DNA of 20,538 nt from contig CAZSPW010000022.1 in the NCBI GenBank assembly GCA_964608575.1, positions 1 through 20,538 of the forward strand, in the 5' to 3' direction. The position numbers and the translations under genes were made by a program. Shown here piece by piece: positions 13,436 to 20,439 of this stretch. Below the pieces are notes generated by a model. It had not been told where the DNA came from, did not search any database, and saw only the letters and a program-made list of their open reading frames with translations. Origin of the DNA: JAMIFN01 sp964608575 (GTDB lineage Bacteria; Pseudomonadota; Gammaproteobacteria; Burkholderiales; Burkholderiaceae_C). Position 1 is the stretch's first letter. The number at the start of each line of letters is the position of its first letter.

Positions 13436-14977
13436 TTAACGCTGCCGCCGCACACTGGCTGCTGGGATGCGCATACCCTCGCGGTATTTGGCTACAGTGC
13501 GGCGCGCACAATCGATGCCCAGCGCCGCCAAACGCTCAGCGATTTTGCCGTCTGATAGCGGTTTGCGTGCATCTTCGGCCTCTATCATTTGTTTGATGTG
13601 GGCGCGCACCGCCGTGCTGGACGCGTCTTCGCCGCCTTGCGTGGCCAGCCCTGAGGAAAAGAAATACTTCATCTCAAAAGTACCCTGAGGCGTGGCCATG
13701 TATTTAGAGGTCGTGATGCGGCTGATGGTCGATTCATGCAAGCCCAATTCATCGGCCACGGCTTTGAGCACCATGGGCTTCATCGCCACCGCACCATGCA
13801 AGAAGAATTCGTGCTGCTGGCGCACAATGAATTCAGCCGTGCGCAAGATGCTGTCAAAGCGTTGCTGCACATTTTTCACGAAACTGCGCGCCTCATTCAG
13901 GCTTTGCTGTGCGCCGCCTGCGGGCGCGTTTTTTAAGGCTTGTGCATAAAAACGGTCCACTCGCAAACGCGGCATCACTTGCGGGTTGATTTTGGCGATA
14001 AACAAACGGTGCTGGCCTTGGCCTTTGGCTTGCACAATGACATCAGGCACGATGATATTGCGCGCTGTTTGCACAAAACGGCGCCCAGGCTTGGGCTCTA
14101 GCCGCACAATGCCCTGCATGGCCGCGCGCGCCACGGCTTCACTGCAAGCTGTGGCCTTGGCCAAGGCTTTCGGGTCTTTTCTCGCCAGCACATCCAGATG
14201 GTGGCTGCAAATCTCCAATGCCGCAGCGCGCACCGCATCGTCTGGCCACTGCAATACTTGTAGCTTCAAGCATTCGCTCAGATCGCGTGCGCCCACGCCC
14301 GTGGGCTCCATATGCTGCAAGAGTTTGAGCGCGATTTTCAACTCGGCCAGCACCGTCTCTAGTTGCTCAAAATCATCTTCTGCGCTATCGGTGGCATCGG
14401 CGGCTAAATGCTGCGCTAGGCTGACGAGTGAGTCCTCTAAATAACCGTCTTCATTGAGTGATTCGATCAGAAAATACAAAGCTGCCCGCGTGCTGTCAGC
14501 TAGGCGCTGCCCCAGAGCTTGCTGGTGCAAATGCGCATACAAGCTGCTGGCGGCGCTGTGTATGCTCAAAGGGTCAAAATCCGCATCGGCTGCGCCACTG
14601 CCTGGGGTCAGGCTGGGCGGGGCGTCTTCGCCCCATTCGGCCTCTGTAGCACTGCTGTCGTGCGTGCCGTCACCGCCCCAATCGTCAGCCTCGCCAGCTA
14701 AAGCCAAGCCCTCGCCCCCATCCTCATGGGCAGCCTCGCTGCGCTCTTCTGCCGCGCTGCTGCGTTCGTATAAATCGGCCTGATGCCGCGCCAATTGCGC
14801 CTCTTCTTCGGCACTCAACTCGGTTTCTTCGCGCTCTAAAAACGGGTTTTCTTCGAGCATGCGCTCGACTTCTTGCTCCATCTCCAGATTCGACATCGCC
14901 AGCAGCTTGATGGCCTGCTGCAACTGGGGTGTGAGCGCCAGAGTCTGCGTGGCCTTGAGCTTTAACCCCGCCTTCAT
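13436..14977 (-). CDS. rpoN: RNA polymerase sigma-54 factor
   Basis: 513 residues. Directs transcription from -24/-12 promoters with AAA+ activators. Region I (1-50) has the expected Gln/Leu-rich LTPQLQQAIKLLAMSNLEMEQEV. Region II (about 50-135) is acidic and variable. The core-binding domain includes LTPGSGAADADFDPL and MEPTGVGARDLSECL. The -12-binding region holds FFLHGAVAMKPMVLKAVADELGLHESTISRITTSKYMATPQGTFEMKYFF (quoted only for position, about 390-440; key elements are HESTISR and the FxxKxFF end). The RpoN box ARRTVAKYRE is at 491-500. It is downstream of lptB on the same strand, as in most proteobacteria; the 98-nt gap contains repeat copy G. Confidence 0.96.
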   Translation of the reverse strand: MKAGLKLKATQTLALTPQLQQAIKLLAMSNLEMEQEVERMLEENPFLEREETELSAEEEAQLARHQADLYERSSAAEERSEAAHEDGGEGLALAGEADDWGGDGTHDSSATEAEWGEDAPPSLTPGSGAADADFDPLSIHSAASSLYAHLHQQALGQRLADSTRAALYFLIESLNEDGYLEDSLVSLAQHLAADATDSAEDDFEQLETVLAELKIALKLLQHMEPTGVGARDLSECLKLQVLQWPDDAVRAAALEICSHHLDVLARKDPKALAKATACSEAVARAAMQGIVRLEPKPGRRFVQTARNIIVPDVIVQAKGQGQHRLFIAKINPQVMPRLRVDRFYAQALKNAPAGGAQQSLNEARSFVKNVQQRFDSILRTAEFIVRQQHEFFLHGAVAMKPMVLKAVADELGLHESTISRITTSKYMATPQGTFEMKYFFSSGLATQGGEDASSTAVRAHIKQMIEAEDARKPLSDGKIAERLAALGIDCARRTVAKYREGMRIPAASVRRQR

Positions 14978-15007
14978 AGCCGCCCCATTTTCAGTGCCAA
15001 ATCGGCG

Positions 15008-15052
15008 CTTTGTGCCGCAAATACTGCCTGAGCAGCTCTGAAAAAAAGCGTA
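15008..15052 (-). repeat. 40-bp dispersed repeat, copy G
   Basis: On the minus strand: a T-rich left part GCTTTTTTTCAG, core AGCTGCTCAGGCA, then GTATTTGCGGC. It starts about 24 nt after the lptB stop, in the direction of lptB, between lptB and rpoN. CGGC and GCCG in the right part could form a short hairpin. Confidence 0.8.
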
Positions 15053-15075
15053 TAAAAAACCACAGTCACCACAGG

Positions 15076-15867
15076 CTACATACGGAAGTTATCGCCCAAA
15101 TACACGCGGCGCACTTCAGGGTTAGCCACGATGCTTTCGGGGCTGCCGTGGGTCAGGACTTGACCATCGCTGATGATGTAGGCGTGGTCGCAAATGCCCA
15201 GAGTTTCGCGCACATTGTGGTCCGTGATCAGCACGCCGATATTGCGCGCTTTTAAAAACTCAATCACGCGCTGAATTTCAATCACGGCAATCGGGTCCAC
15301 GCCCGCAAAAGGTTCATCAAACAAGATAAATTGCGGATTGGTCGCCAGCGCCCTGGCCATTTCCACACGGCGGCGCTCGCCACCAGATAGCGAAGGTGCG
15401 GCCGCTGTGCGCAGGCGTTCGATATTGAAGTCGGCCAGCAATTTATCGAGCTGCTGGCGCACTTCAGTTTTGCTCAAAGTGCTGCCATCGGCTTTGCGCT
15501 GCAATTCCAACACGGCTTGGATGTTTTCCTCTACCGTCATTTTGCGAAAGATGGAATTTTCTTGCGGCAGATAGCCCAGCCCCAAGCGCGCGCGCTGGTG
15601 TATGGGCATATGCGCGGCGGCTTTGCCATCTATCCACAACTGCCCAGCATCGGCACGCACCAGCCCGACAATCATGTAAAACCAAGTGGTTTTGCCCGCA
15701 CCATTGGGGCCGAGCAAACCCACCACCTCGCCACGGCTGACCGATAAACCTGCATCGCGCACCACTTGGCGCGAGCCATAGCTTTTGCTCAAACCCTTGG
15801 CGACCAAACGGCCAGGGGCAGGTATCAGCTCATGGCTGACAGCGGGTGCTGCACTAGCTTGACTCAT
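15076..15867 (-). CDS. lptB: LPS export ABC transporter ATP-binding protein
   Basis: 263 residues. ATPase of the LptB2FG complex that extracts lipopolysaccharide from the inner membrane. Motifs in order: Walker A GPNGAGKTT (53-61), Q-loop in YLPQENSIFRKMTV, signature LSGGERRRVEMARAL (from about 160), Walker B FILFDEPFAGVDP (from about 180) and the switch His in ITDHNV (about 217). The N-terminal 20 residues extend beyond the E. coli protein. The start codon overlaps the lptA stop by ATGA, so translation is coupled. rpoN follows on the same strand. Confidence 0.96.
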   Translation of the reverse strand: MSQASAAPAVSHELIPAPGRLVAKGLSKSYGSRQVVRDAGLSVSRGEVVGLLGPNGAGKTTWFYMIVGLVRADAGQLWIDGKAAAHMPIHQRARLGLGYLPQENSIFRKMTVEENIQAVLELQRKADGSTLSKTEVRQQLDKLLADFNIERLRTAAAPSLSGGERRRVEMARALATNPQFILFDEPFAGVDPIAVIEIQRVIEFLKARNIGVLITDHNVRETLGICDHAYIISDGQVLTHGSPESIVANPEVRRVYLGDNFRM

Positions 15868-16544
15868 TGCCCACCTCCGCTTTTGAGCTGCAGACTCGGC
15901 TTGATCCCTTTGCCCTCATCAGGCTCAGGGCTTGGCGTGGGCGCACCCTCGGCATTGCGTGAACTCAAAGTCACACGCACACGGCCGCCGCCGCTGCTGG
16001 CCTTGCCGCCCTCAGTCAGCGTTTGGCCACCATTTACCGTAAAAATATCGGTGTTGCCGTTGTAGGTGATGACTTGCCCTGTGACGGTATCCACGGGCTT
16101 ATCGCCCTGCAAGCGTTTAAAAACGGCATTGCCCGTGAGTGTGGCTATCCCAGTCTGGCTGTGATAGCTAATGGTATTGGCCTGCGCCTCTACAAATTCA
16201 TTGGCCAGGCCTTCGCGCTGCTGGCGAAAAAATGCTTGCGCTGCGTTGCTGCCCACGATCGTAGCCAGCTGCTGGCCCGCCGCATCTTGTTTAACCTCTA
16301 AACGCGCGCCACGCATCACGATGCTGCCTTTATTCACGCGTACATTGCCTATGAATACGCTGCGCTGGCTTGTTTCCTCATAGCGCAGCGCGTCTGATTC
16401 AATTTGCATGGGCTGGGCACGATCGGCGCGGCCGGCTGCCTGCGCTTGCACAGGCAGCAAAGTCAACAAGGCCAGGCTAGCCAAAACCCCAAGCAGCAAG
16501 CCAGGCGCAGGCGGCAAAGACGAAAGGGAGAAAATCTTAGGCAT
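15864..16544 (-). CDS. lptA: LPS transport periplasmic protein
   Basis: 226 residues, longer than the 185 of E. coli. A signal peptide ends near VQAQAAG. The OstA-like jellyroll domain runs from PMQIESDALRYEETSQRSVFIGNVRVNKGSIVMRGARLEV (about 45-85, the family's hallmark beginning) to DTVTGQVITYNGNTDIFTVNGG. A Gly/Ser/Pro-rich tail follows. It bridges LPS from inner to outer membrane. Its stop overlaps the lptB start. The upstream neighbour is a divergent phaZ, so the lptC gene that usually precedes lptA is missing from this site. Confidence 0.93.
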   Translation of the reverse strand: MPKIFSLSSLPPAPGLLLGVLASLALLTLLPVQAQAAGRADRAQPMQIESDALRYEETSQRSVFIGNVRVNKGSIVMRGARLEVKQDAAGQQLATIVGSNAAQAFFRQQREGLANEFVEAQANTISYHSQTGIATLTGNAVFKRLQGDKPVDTVTGQVITYNGNTDIFTVNGGQTLTEGGKASSGGGRVRVTLSSRNAEGAPTPSPEPDEGKGIKPSLQLKSGGGQ

Positions 16545-16672
16545 GTTTTTTGCTTAAACGAGGGTTTTTCTAAGGCCGCAAGTGTGACACAGTTTACCCA
16601 CGCACTTACGCCCCCTTGCCTGCCTGCGCAGTTGTGCCGCTTGCGCCATGTGCGCAGTAAATCGGTATTGGG

Positions 16673-16693
16673 TAAAATTGCTGCAATGCACCA
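16673..16693 (+). promoter_or_regulatory. Candidate phaZ promoter region with TGC-rich operator-like sequence
   Basis: A -10-like TAAAAT (16673-16678) runs into TTGCTGCAATGCACCA (16678-16693), about 30 nt before the phaZ ATG. PhaR repressors of PHA genes bind TGC-rich sites, so this could be an operator. No convincing -35 is seen, and the match to published PhaR sites is loose. Confidence 0.3.
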
Positions 16694-16719
16694 TTTTTTG
16701 CATACCAAAGGATAGAGTC

Positions 16720-18390
16720 ATGATTTACCAGTTATACGAAACCCAGCGCGCCCTGTTAGAGCCTTATGCCGAATATGCCCGCGCTGCGTCCAAGCTCTAT
16801 CGCAATCCACTCAATCCCCTAAAACTGTTTTCTGGCGCATTCACGCCGCGTATCGCCTCGGCCTATGATTTGATGTACCGCCTAGGCAAAGACTATGTCA
16901 AACCCGAATTCGGCATCAGAGAGGTCATGGTCGATGGCGAAGCCGTCGGCATCCATGAGCGCATCGCCATGAGCAAACCCTTTGCCGATTTGCTGCGCTT
17001 CAAACGCTATACCGACAACCAAAAAGTGCTGGACAAAATCAAGGCCGAGCCTGTGGTGCTCATCATCGCACCCCTGTCTGGCCACTACGCCACGCTGCTG
17101 CGCGAAACCGTGCGCGCCACCCTGCAAAACCACAAGGTCTATATCACCGATTGGAAAAACGCCCGCTTGGTACCCACCAGCGAAGGCGAATTCCATCTGG
17201 ATGACTATGTCAACTATGTACAAGAGTTCATCCGCTATATCCAAAAAGAGCATGGCAACTGTCACACCATCAGCGTGTGCCAGCCCACTGTGCCGGTGCT
17301 TGCGGCCATTTCACTCATGGCCAGCCGCGGCGAGAAAACCCCCATCAGCATGACCATGATGGGCGGCCCCATAGACGCACGCCGCTCGCCCACTGCCGTG
17401 AACAATCTGGCCATGACGCACCCAATTTCTTGGTTTGAAAACAATCTGATCGACCGCGTGCCGATCAACTTCCCCGGCGCAGGCCGCCGCGTTTATCCTG
17501 GCTTTATGCAGCACACTGGCTTTGTTGCCATGAACCCGCGCCGCCACGCCAATAGCCATTACGACTATTTCAAAGATTTGATGAAAGGCAATGCCGAAAG
17601 CGCCGAAGCACACCGCAAGTTTTATGACGAATACAACGCCGTGCTCGACATGGATGCCGACTACTATCTCGAAACCCTAGAGACCGTATTCCAACAATTC
17701 AAACTGGTGCGCGGCACTTGGAAAGTGAAAAGCCCGGAAGGGAAAATCGAGCGCGTGCGTCCGCAAGACATCAAAACCACCGCCCTGCTCACGGTAGAGG
17801 GCGAGCTCGACGATATCTCTGGCCACGGCCAAACCGAAGCCGCCCACGGCCTATGCAGCAGCATCCCGAAAAATCAGCGCTTACACATGGAGGTGCCGGG
17901 GGCTGGGCATTACGGTATTTTCTCTGGCTCTAAATGGCGCCAACAAATTTATCCCAAAGTGCGCGATTTTATTTTGGCGGCCGAAAACAAAACGCTCAAC
18001 ACCAAAGGCTCTGTCCATCGCGCCTACCAAAACTACATTGAATGCACCCCCTTCTTGACGGAAGAGGAGCAATCCGCCTGCGAACTCGAAGCCAATGACG
18101 CGCCCGCAGAAGCGCGTTTAACGCTGGGCGCAGCCGCCGTCAGCCGCACAACGGTGGACGCAGCAGTAGCAAAAACACCGAAAAAAACAGCTATCAAAAG
18201 AAAAGCTGCTCAGGCAGATTCTGCGCCAGAAATTGCACAAAACAATACTAAAAAAACCACCAAAACAGCCATCAAAGCCAAGCCCCTCAAAGCAGCAACT
18301 AAGGCTATAAGCAAAGCCAGCTCCAAAGCCAAAACCAAAAGCGCAACGGCACAACCTGCTTTTCCCAAACTGCCGCCACGCGCAGCCTGA
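16720..18390 (+). CDS. phaZ: Intracellular polyhydroxybutyrate depolymerase with Lys/Ala-rich C-terminal extension
   Basis: 556 residues from MIYQLYETQRALLEPYAEY; AAGGATAG precedes this ATG, so the 24 codons further upstream are not used. It mobilises stored PHB in the cytoplasm. The catalytic triad resembles R. eutropha PhaZa1 (Cys183, Asp355, His388): Cys187 in SVCQPTVPVLAA, Asp364 in VEGELDDISGHGQ and His397 in GAGHYGIFSGSKW. The depolymerase domain ends near residue 425, about the full length of PhaZa1. Another 130 residues follow. The last 70 are Lys/Ala/Thr-rich (KTPKKTAIKRK, KKTTKTAIKAKPLKAATK), like histone-H1-type or PhaM-type tails, and contain an in-frame copy of the 40-bp repeat. 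rsxB follows after 15 nt. Confidence 0.92.
   Translation: MIYQLYETQRALLEPYAEYARAASKLYRNPLNPLKLFSGAFTPRIASAYDLMYRLGKDYVKPEFGIREVMVDGEAVGIHERIAMSKPFADLLRFKRYTDNQKVLDKIKAEPVVLIIAPLSGHYATLLRETVRATLQNHKVYITDWKNARLVPTSEGEFHLDDYVNYVQEFIRYIQKEHGNCHTISVCQPTVPVLAAISLMASRGEKTPISMTMMGGPIDARRSPTAVNNLAMTHPISWFENNLIDRVPINFPGAGRRVYPGFMQHTGFVAMNPRRHANSHYDYFKDLMKGNAESAEAHRKFYDEYNAVLDMDADYYLETLETVFQQFKLVRGTWKVKSPEGKIERVRPQDIKTTALLTVEGELDDISGHGQTEAAHGLCSSIPKNQRLHMEVPGAGHYGIFSGSKWRQQIYPKVRDFILAAENKTLNTKGSVHRAYQNYIECTPFLTEEEQSACELEANDAPAEARLTLGAAAVSRTTVDAAVAKTPKKTAIKRKAAQADSAPEIAQNNTKKTTKTAIKAKPLKAATKAISKASSKAKTKSATAQPAFPKLPPRAA
18191..18226 (+). repeat. 40-bp dispersed repeat, copy H (inside phaZ)
   Basis: Left part CTATCAAAAGAAA (18191-18203), core AGCTGCTCAGGCA (18204-18216), then GATTCTGCGCC. 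It lies in frame in the 3' extension of phaZ and encodes about AIKRKAAQADSAP. It is the only copy seen inside a coding region, and is closest to copy D in its left part. Confidence 0.85.
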
Positions 18391-18405
18391 TGCGGCACTG
18401 GAACG

Positions 18406-19167
18406 ATGTCCGAAATTGCCCTGCAGCCCAACGCCGAGCAAGCCCTCAAGGCCGCCGTCATTTTGGCGGCGCTGCCGCAAACCCAATGCCAGCGCTGCGG
18501 CTGGCCCGATTGCGCCAGTTATGCCCATGCCATAGCTGGTGGGCAGGCGGCTATCAACCAATGTCCGCCCGGCGGGCAGGAAGGCGTGGCGCGCCTAGCC
18601 GCCATCACGGGCCAGGCGGAACTGCCACTCAACCCCGAATTTGGGCGCGAACAAGAGCGCACCGTCGCCTTTATTGATGAAGACTGGTGCATAGGCTGCA
18701 CCCTGTGCGTGCAAGCCTGCCCTGTGGATGCCATCATCGGCGGCAATAAATCCATGCACACCATAGACGAGGCCAATTGCACGGGCTGCGAGTTGTGCGT
18801 GCCCGCCTGCCCCGTCGATTGCATCGAAATTGAAATCCTCACCCCAGGGCAAACAGGCTGGCAGGCTTGGTCGCCCGCCTTAGCCGCCAATGCGGAAAAA
18901 CGCTATGCCGCACACCAAAGCCGCAACGACATGGGCGCACGCAGCAGCTGGATGAAACAAGCTGGCACCGAGAATTTAGCTATGCCCACACCAGCACTTA
19001 GCGCCGCAGCCAGCAGCACGAATACCGCTGCGCAGGCACAAGGGCAAGCACAAGTGGACAAACAAGCCGCCATTGCAGCGGCTTTAGCCAAGGCCAGAGC
19101 CGAGCGCCAAGCTAGGGCTGCGTCAGCATCACCAGCATCGCAGCCGCCAGCGCATCAAAAACCATAG
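18406..19167 (+). CDS. Soluble RnfB/RsxB-type ferredoxin
   Basis: 253 residues. The first part is the Rnf/Rsx 4Fe-4S domain with Cys28, 31, 36 and 53 (CQRCGWPDCASYA...NQCPPGG). It is followed by two bacterial ferredoxin clusters, Cys95/98/101/105 (CIGCTLCVQACPV) and Cys125/128/131/135 (CTGCELCVPACPV). The N-terminal membrane helix of true RnfB is absent and no other rnf genes are nearby, so it is probably a stand-alone electron carrier, a form I recall from Burkholderiales. The C-terminal 80 residues are Ala/Gln-rich with AAIAAALAKARAERQAR. It starts 15 nt after phaZ. Its TAG stop is contributed by repeat copy I. Confidence 0.85.
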   Translation: MSEIALQPNAEQALKAAVILAALPQTQCQRCGWPDCASYAHAIAGGQAAINQCPPGGQEGVARLAAITGQAELPLNPEFGREQERTVAFIDEDWCIGCTLCVQACPVDAIIGGNKSMHTIDEANCTGCELCVPACPVDCIEIEILTPGQTGWQAWSPALAANAEKRYAAHQSRNDMGARSSWMKQAGTENLAMPTPALSAAASSTNTAAQAQGQAQVDKQAAIAAALAKARAERQARAASASPASQPPAHQKP

Positions 19168-19190
19168 CTGCCTAGGCAAATTTTGCGCGG
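19152..19190 (+). repeat. 40-bp dispersed repeat, copy I
   Basis: Left part GCATCAAAAACCAT, core AGCTGCCTAGGCA (19166-19178) with the perfect palindrome TGCCTAGGCA, then AATTTTGCGCGGC. It overlaps the last codons and TAG stop of the RnfB-like gene. A bulged hairpin TTTTGCGCGGC / GCCGCAAAA (19181-19204) follows between the convergent genes and may act as a terminator. Confidence 0.82.
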
Positions 19191-19215
19191 CAAAAGCCGC
19201 AAAATGCAACTATTT

Positions 19216-20412
19216 CTATGGCTTACTTTCGCGCAGGTTGGGGCGCAAGCCTGGGGTAATGGCCAAACGCTGCGCCTGCCCTTGGCGCTGCACCACCAAA
19301 TCCACAGGAACTTGCGGCTTAAGCGCGGCAATTTGCGTCAGCAAATCGCTGGTATTGCGCACCACTTGCTGCCCCACATGGGTAATCACATCACCGGGCA
19401 GCAAGCCCGCAGCTTGCGCGGGGCTGCCGTGCAGCACGCCCGTGACCACTACGCCCTGCGTGCTAGGCGGCAGCGCAAAAGTTTGCGCCAGCTCGGGGCT
19501 AAGGTCTTGCGGCTCCACCCCTATCCAGCCGCGCGTGACATGGCCTTCTTTCACGATGCCGTCTAACACCTGCCGCGCCAACGACGCTGGTATGGCAAAC
19601 CCTATGCCCATGCTGCCGCCCGAGCGCGTGTAAATCGCGGTGTTAATGCCCAGCAAATTGCCCGCAGCGTCCACCAGCGCCCCGCCTGAATTGCCGGGGT
19701 TAATGGCAGCATCGGTTTGAATAAAGTTTTCAAAAGTATTGATGCCCAAATGGTTGCGCCCCAAGCCGCTGACAATGCCGCTGGTCACGGTTTGCCCCAC
19801 GCCAAAGGGGTTACCTATGGCCAGCACCGCGTCGCCCACCTGCAAATCGTCTGAGCTGCCCCAACGAATCGCCGACAGGCGCGGCAAATCAATTTTCAGT
19901 ACGGCTAAATCGCTATCGGGGTCGCTGCCTATGATTTGGGCGCGGGTGCTGCGGCTATCGGGCAGGGTTACGGTGATTTCTTCTGCGCCGTCGATCACAT
20001 GGTTATTCGTCAAGATATAGCCTTGCTCGCTGACGATCACGCCCGAACCCATGGCGCGCTGGGCCTCGCCCTCGCCATCGGCGTTCTCGCCCTGTTCACC
20101 AAAGAAAAAACGGAACCACGGGTCTTTGGCGGCAGCGGGGTCGTCGGCCGCGCGGCTGGTGCTGATGCTCACCACCGAAGGTGCTGCCACCTTCACCGCA
20201 TCACGAAAACTCATGCTCTGCCCCACCACGGGCTGCGCCAGCGGCGCGGTGCTCTGCCCTTTCGCATTCAGGCTGATAGCGGGGCTGCGCCATTTTTGCC
20301 ACAGGCTTTGCCAATCTTGCGGCCACTGCGGTTTGAGCGTCAGCACCACAAACCACAGCGCCAACAGCACCGTGACAAACTGCGAGAATAAGAGCCATAA
20401 ACGCCGCATAAA
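19216..20412 (-). CDS. S1C-family periplasmic serine protease, DegS/DegQ-like, one PDZ domain
   Basis: 398 residues from MRRLWLLFSQ; a GTG eight codons upstream (20436) is possible, but the ATG has an AGGCAGG-like ribosome site. The N-terminal helix VTVLLALWFVVLTL is a membrane anchor or uncleaved signal, as in DegS. The trypsin-like triad is at about His137 (TNNHVID), Asp167 (DSDLAVL) and Ser241 (NPGNSGGAL). One PDZ domain follows from about 295 (RGWIGVEPQDL...GDVITHVGQQVV). It acts in envelope protein quality control and possibly sigma-E-type signalling. The acidic loop GENADGEGEAQ corresponds to the LA loop. A single PDZ plus an N-terminal anchor favours DegS over DegP, but no anti-sigma gene is adjacent. 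Confidence 0.92.
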   Translation of the reverse strand, partial: FMRRLWLLFSQFVTVLLALWFVVLTLKPQWPQDWQSLWQKWRSPAISLNAKGQSTAPLAQPVVGQSMSFRDAVKVAAPSVVSISTSRAADDPAAAKDPWFRFFFGEQGENADGEGEAQRAMGSGVIVSEQGYILTNNHVIDGAEEITVTLPDSRSTRAQIIGSDPDSDLAVLKIDLPRLSAIRWGSSDDLQVGDAVLAIGNPFGVGQTVTSGIVSGLGRNHLGINTFENFIQTDAAINPGNSGGALVDAAGNLLGINTAIYTRSGGSMGIGFAIPASLARQVLDGIVKEGHVTRGWIGVEPQDLSPELAQTFALPPSTQGVVVTGVLHGSPAQAAGLLPGDVITHVGQQVVRNTSDLLTQIAALKPQVPVDLVVQRQGQAQRLAITPGLRPNLRESKP

Positions 20413-20439
20413 CCTGCCTACTTTTAAAAAGATCACACC

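Noticed and set aside
20413..20436. GTG start for the DegS-like protease
   Set aside because: It would leave only 3 nt to the divergent Nif3-like ATG; the ATG at 20412 has a better ribosome site and a more typical MRRLWLL start.
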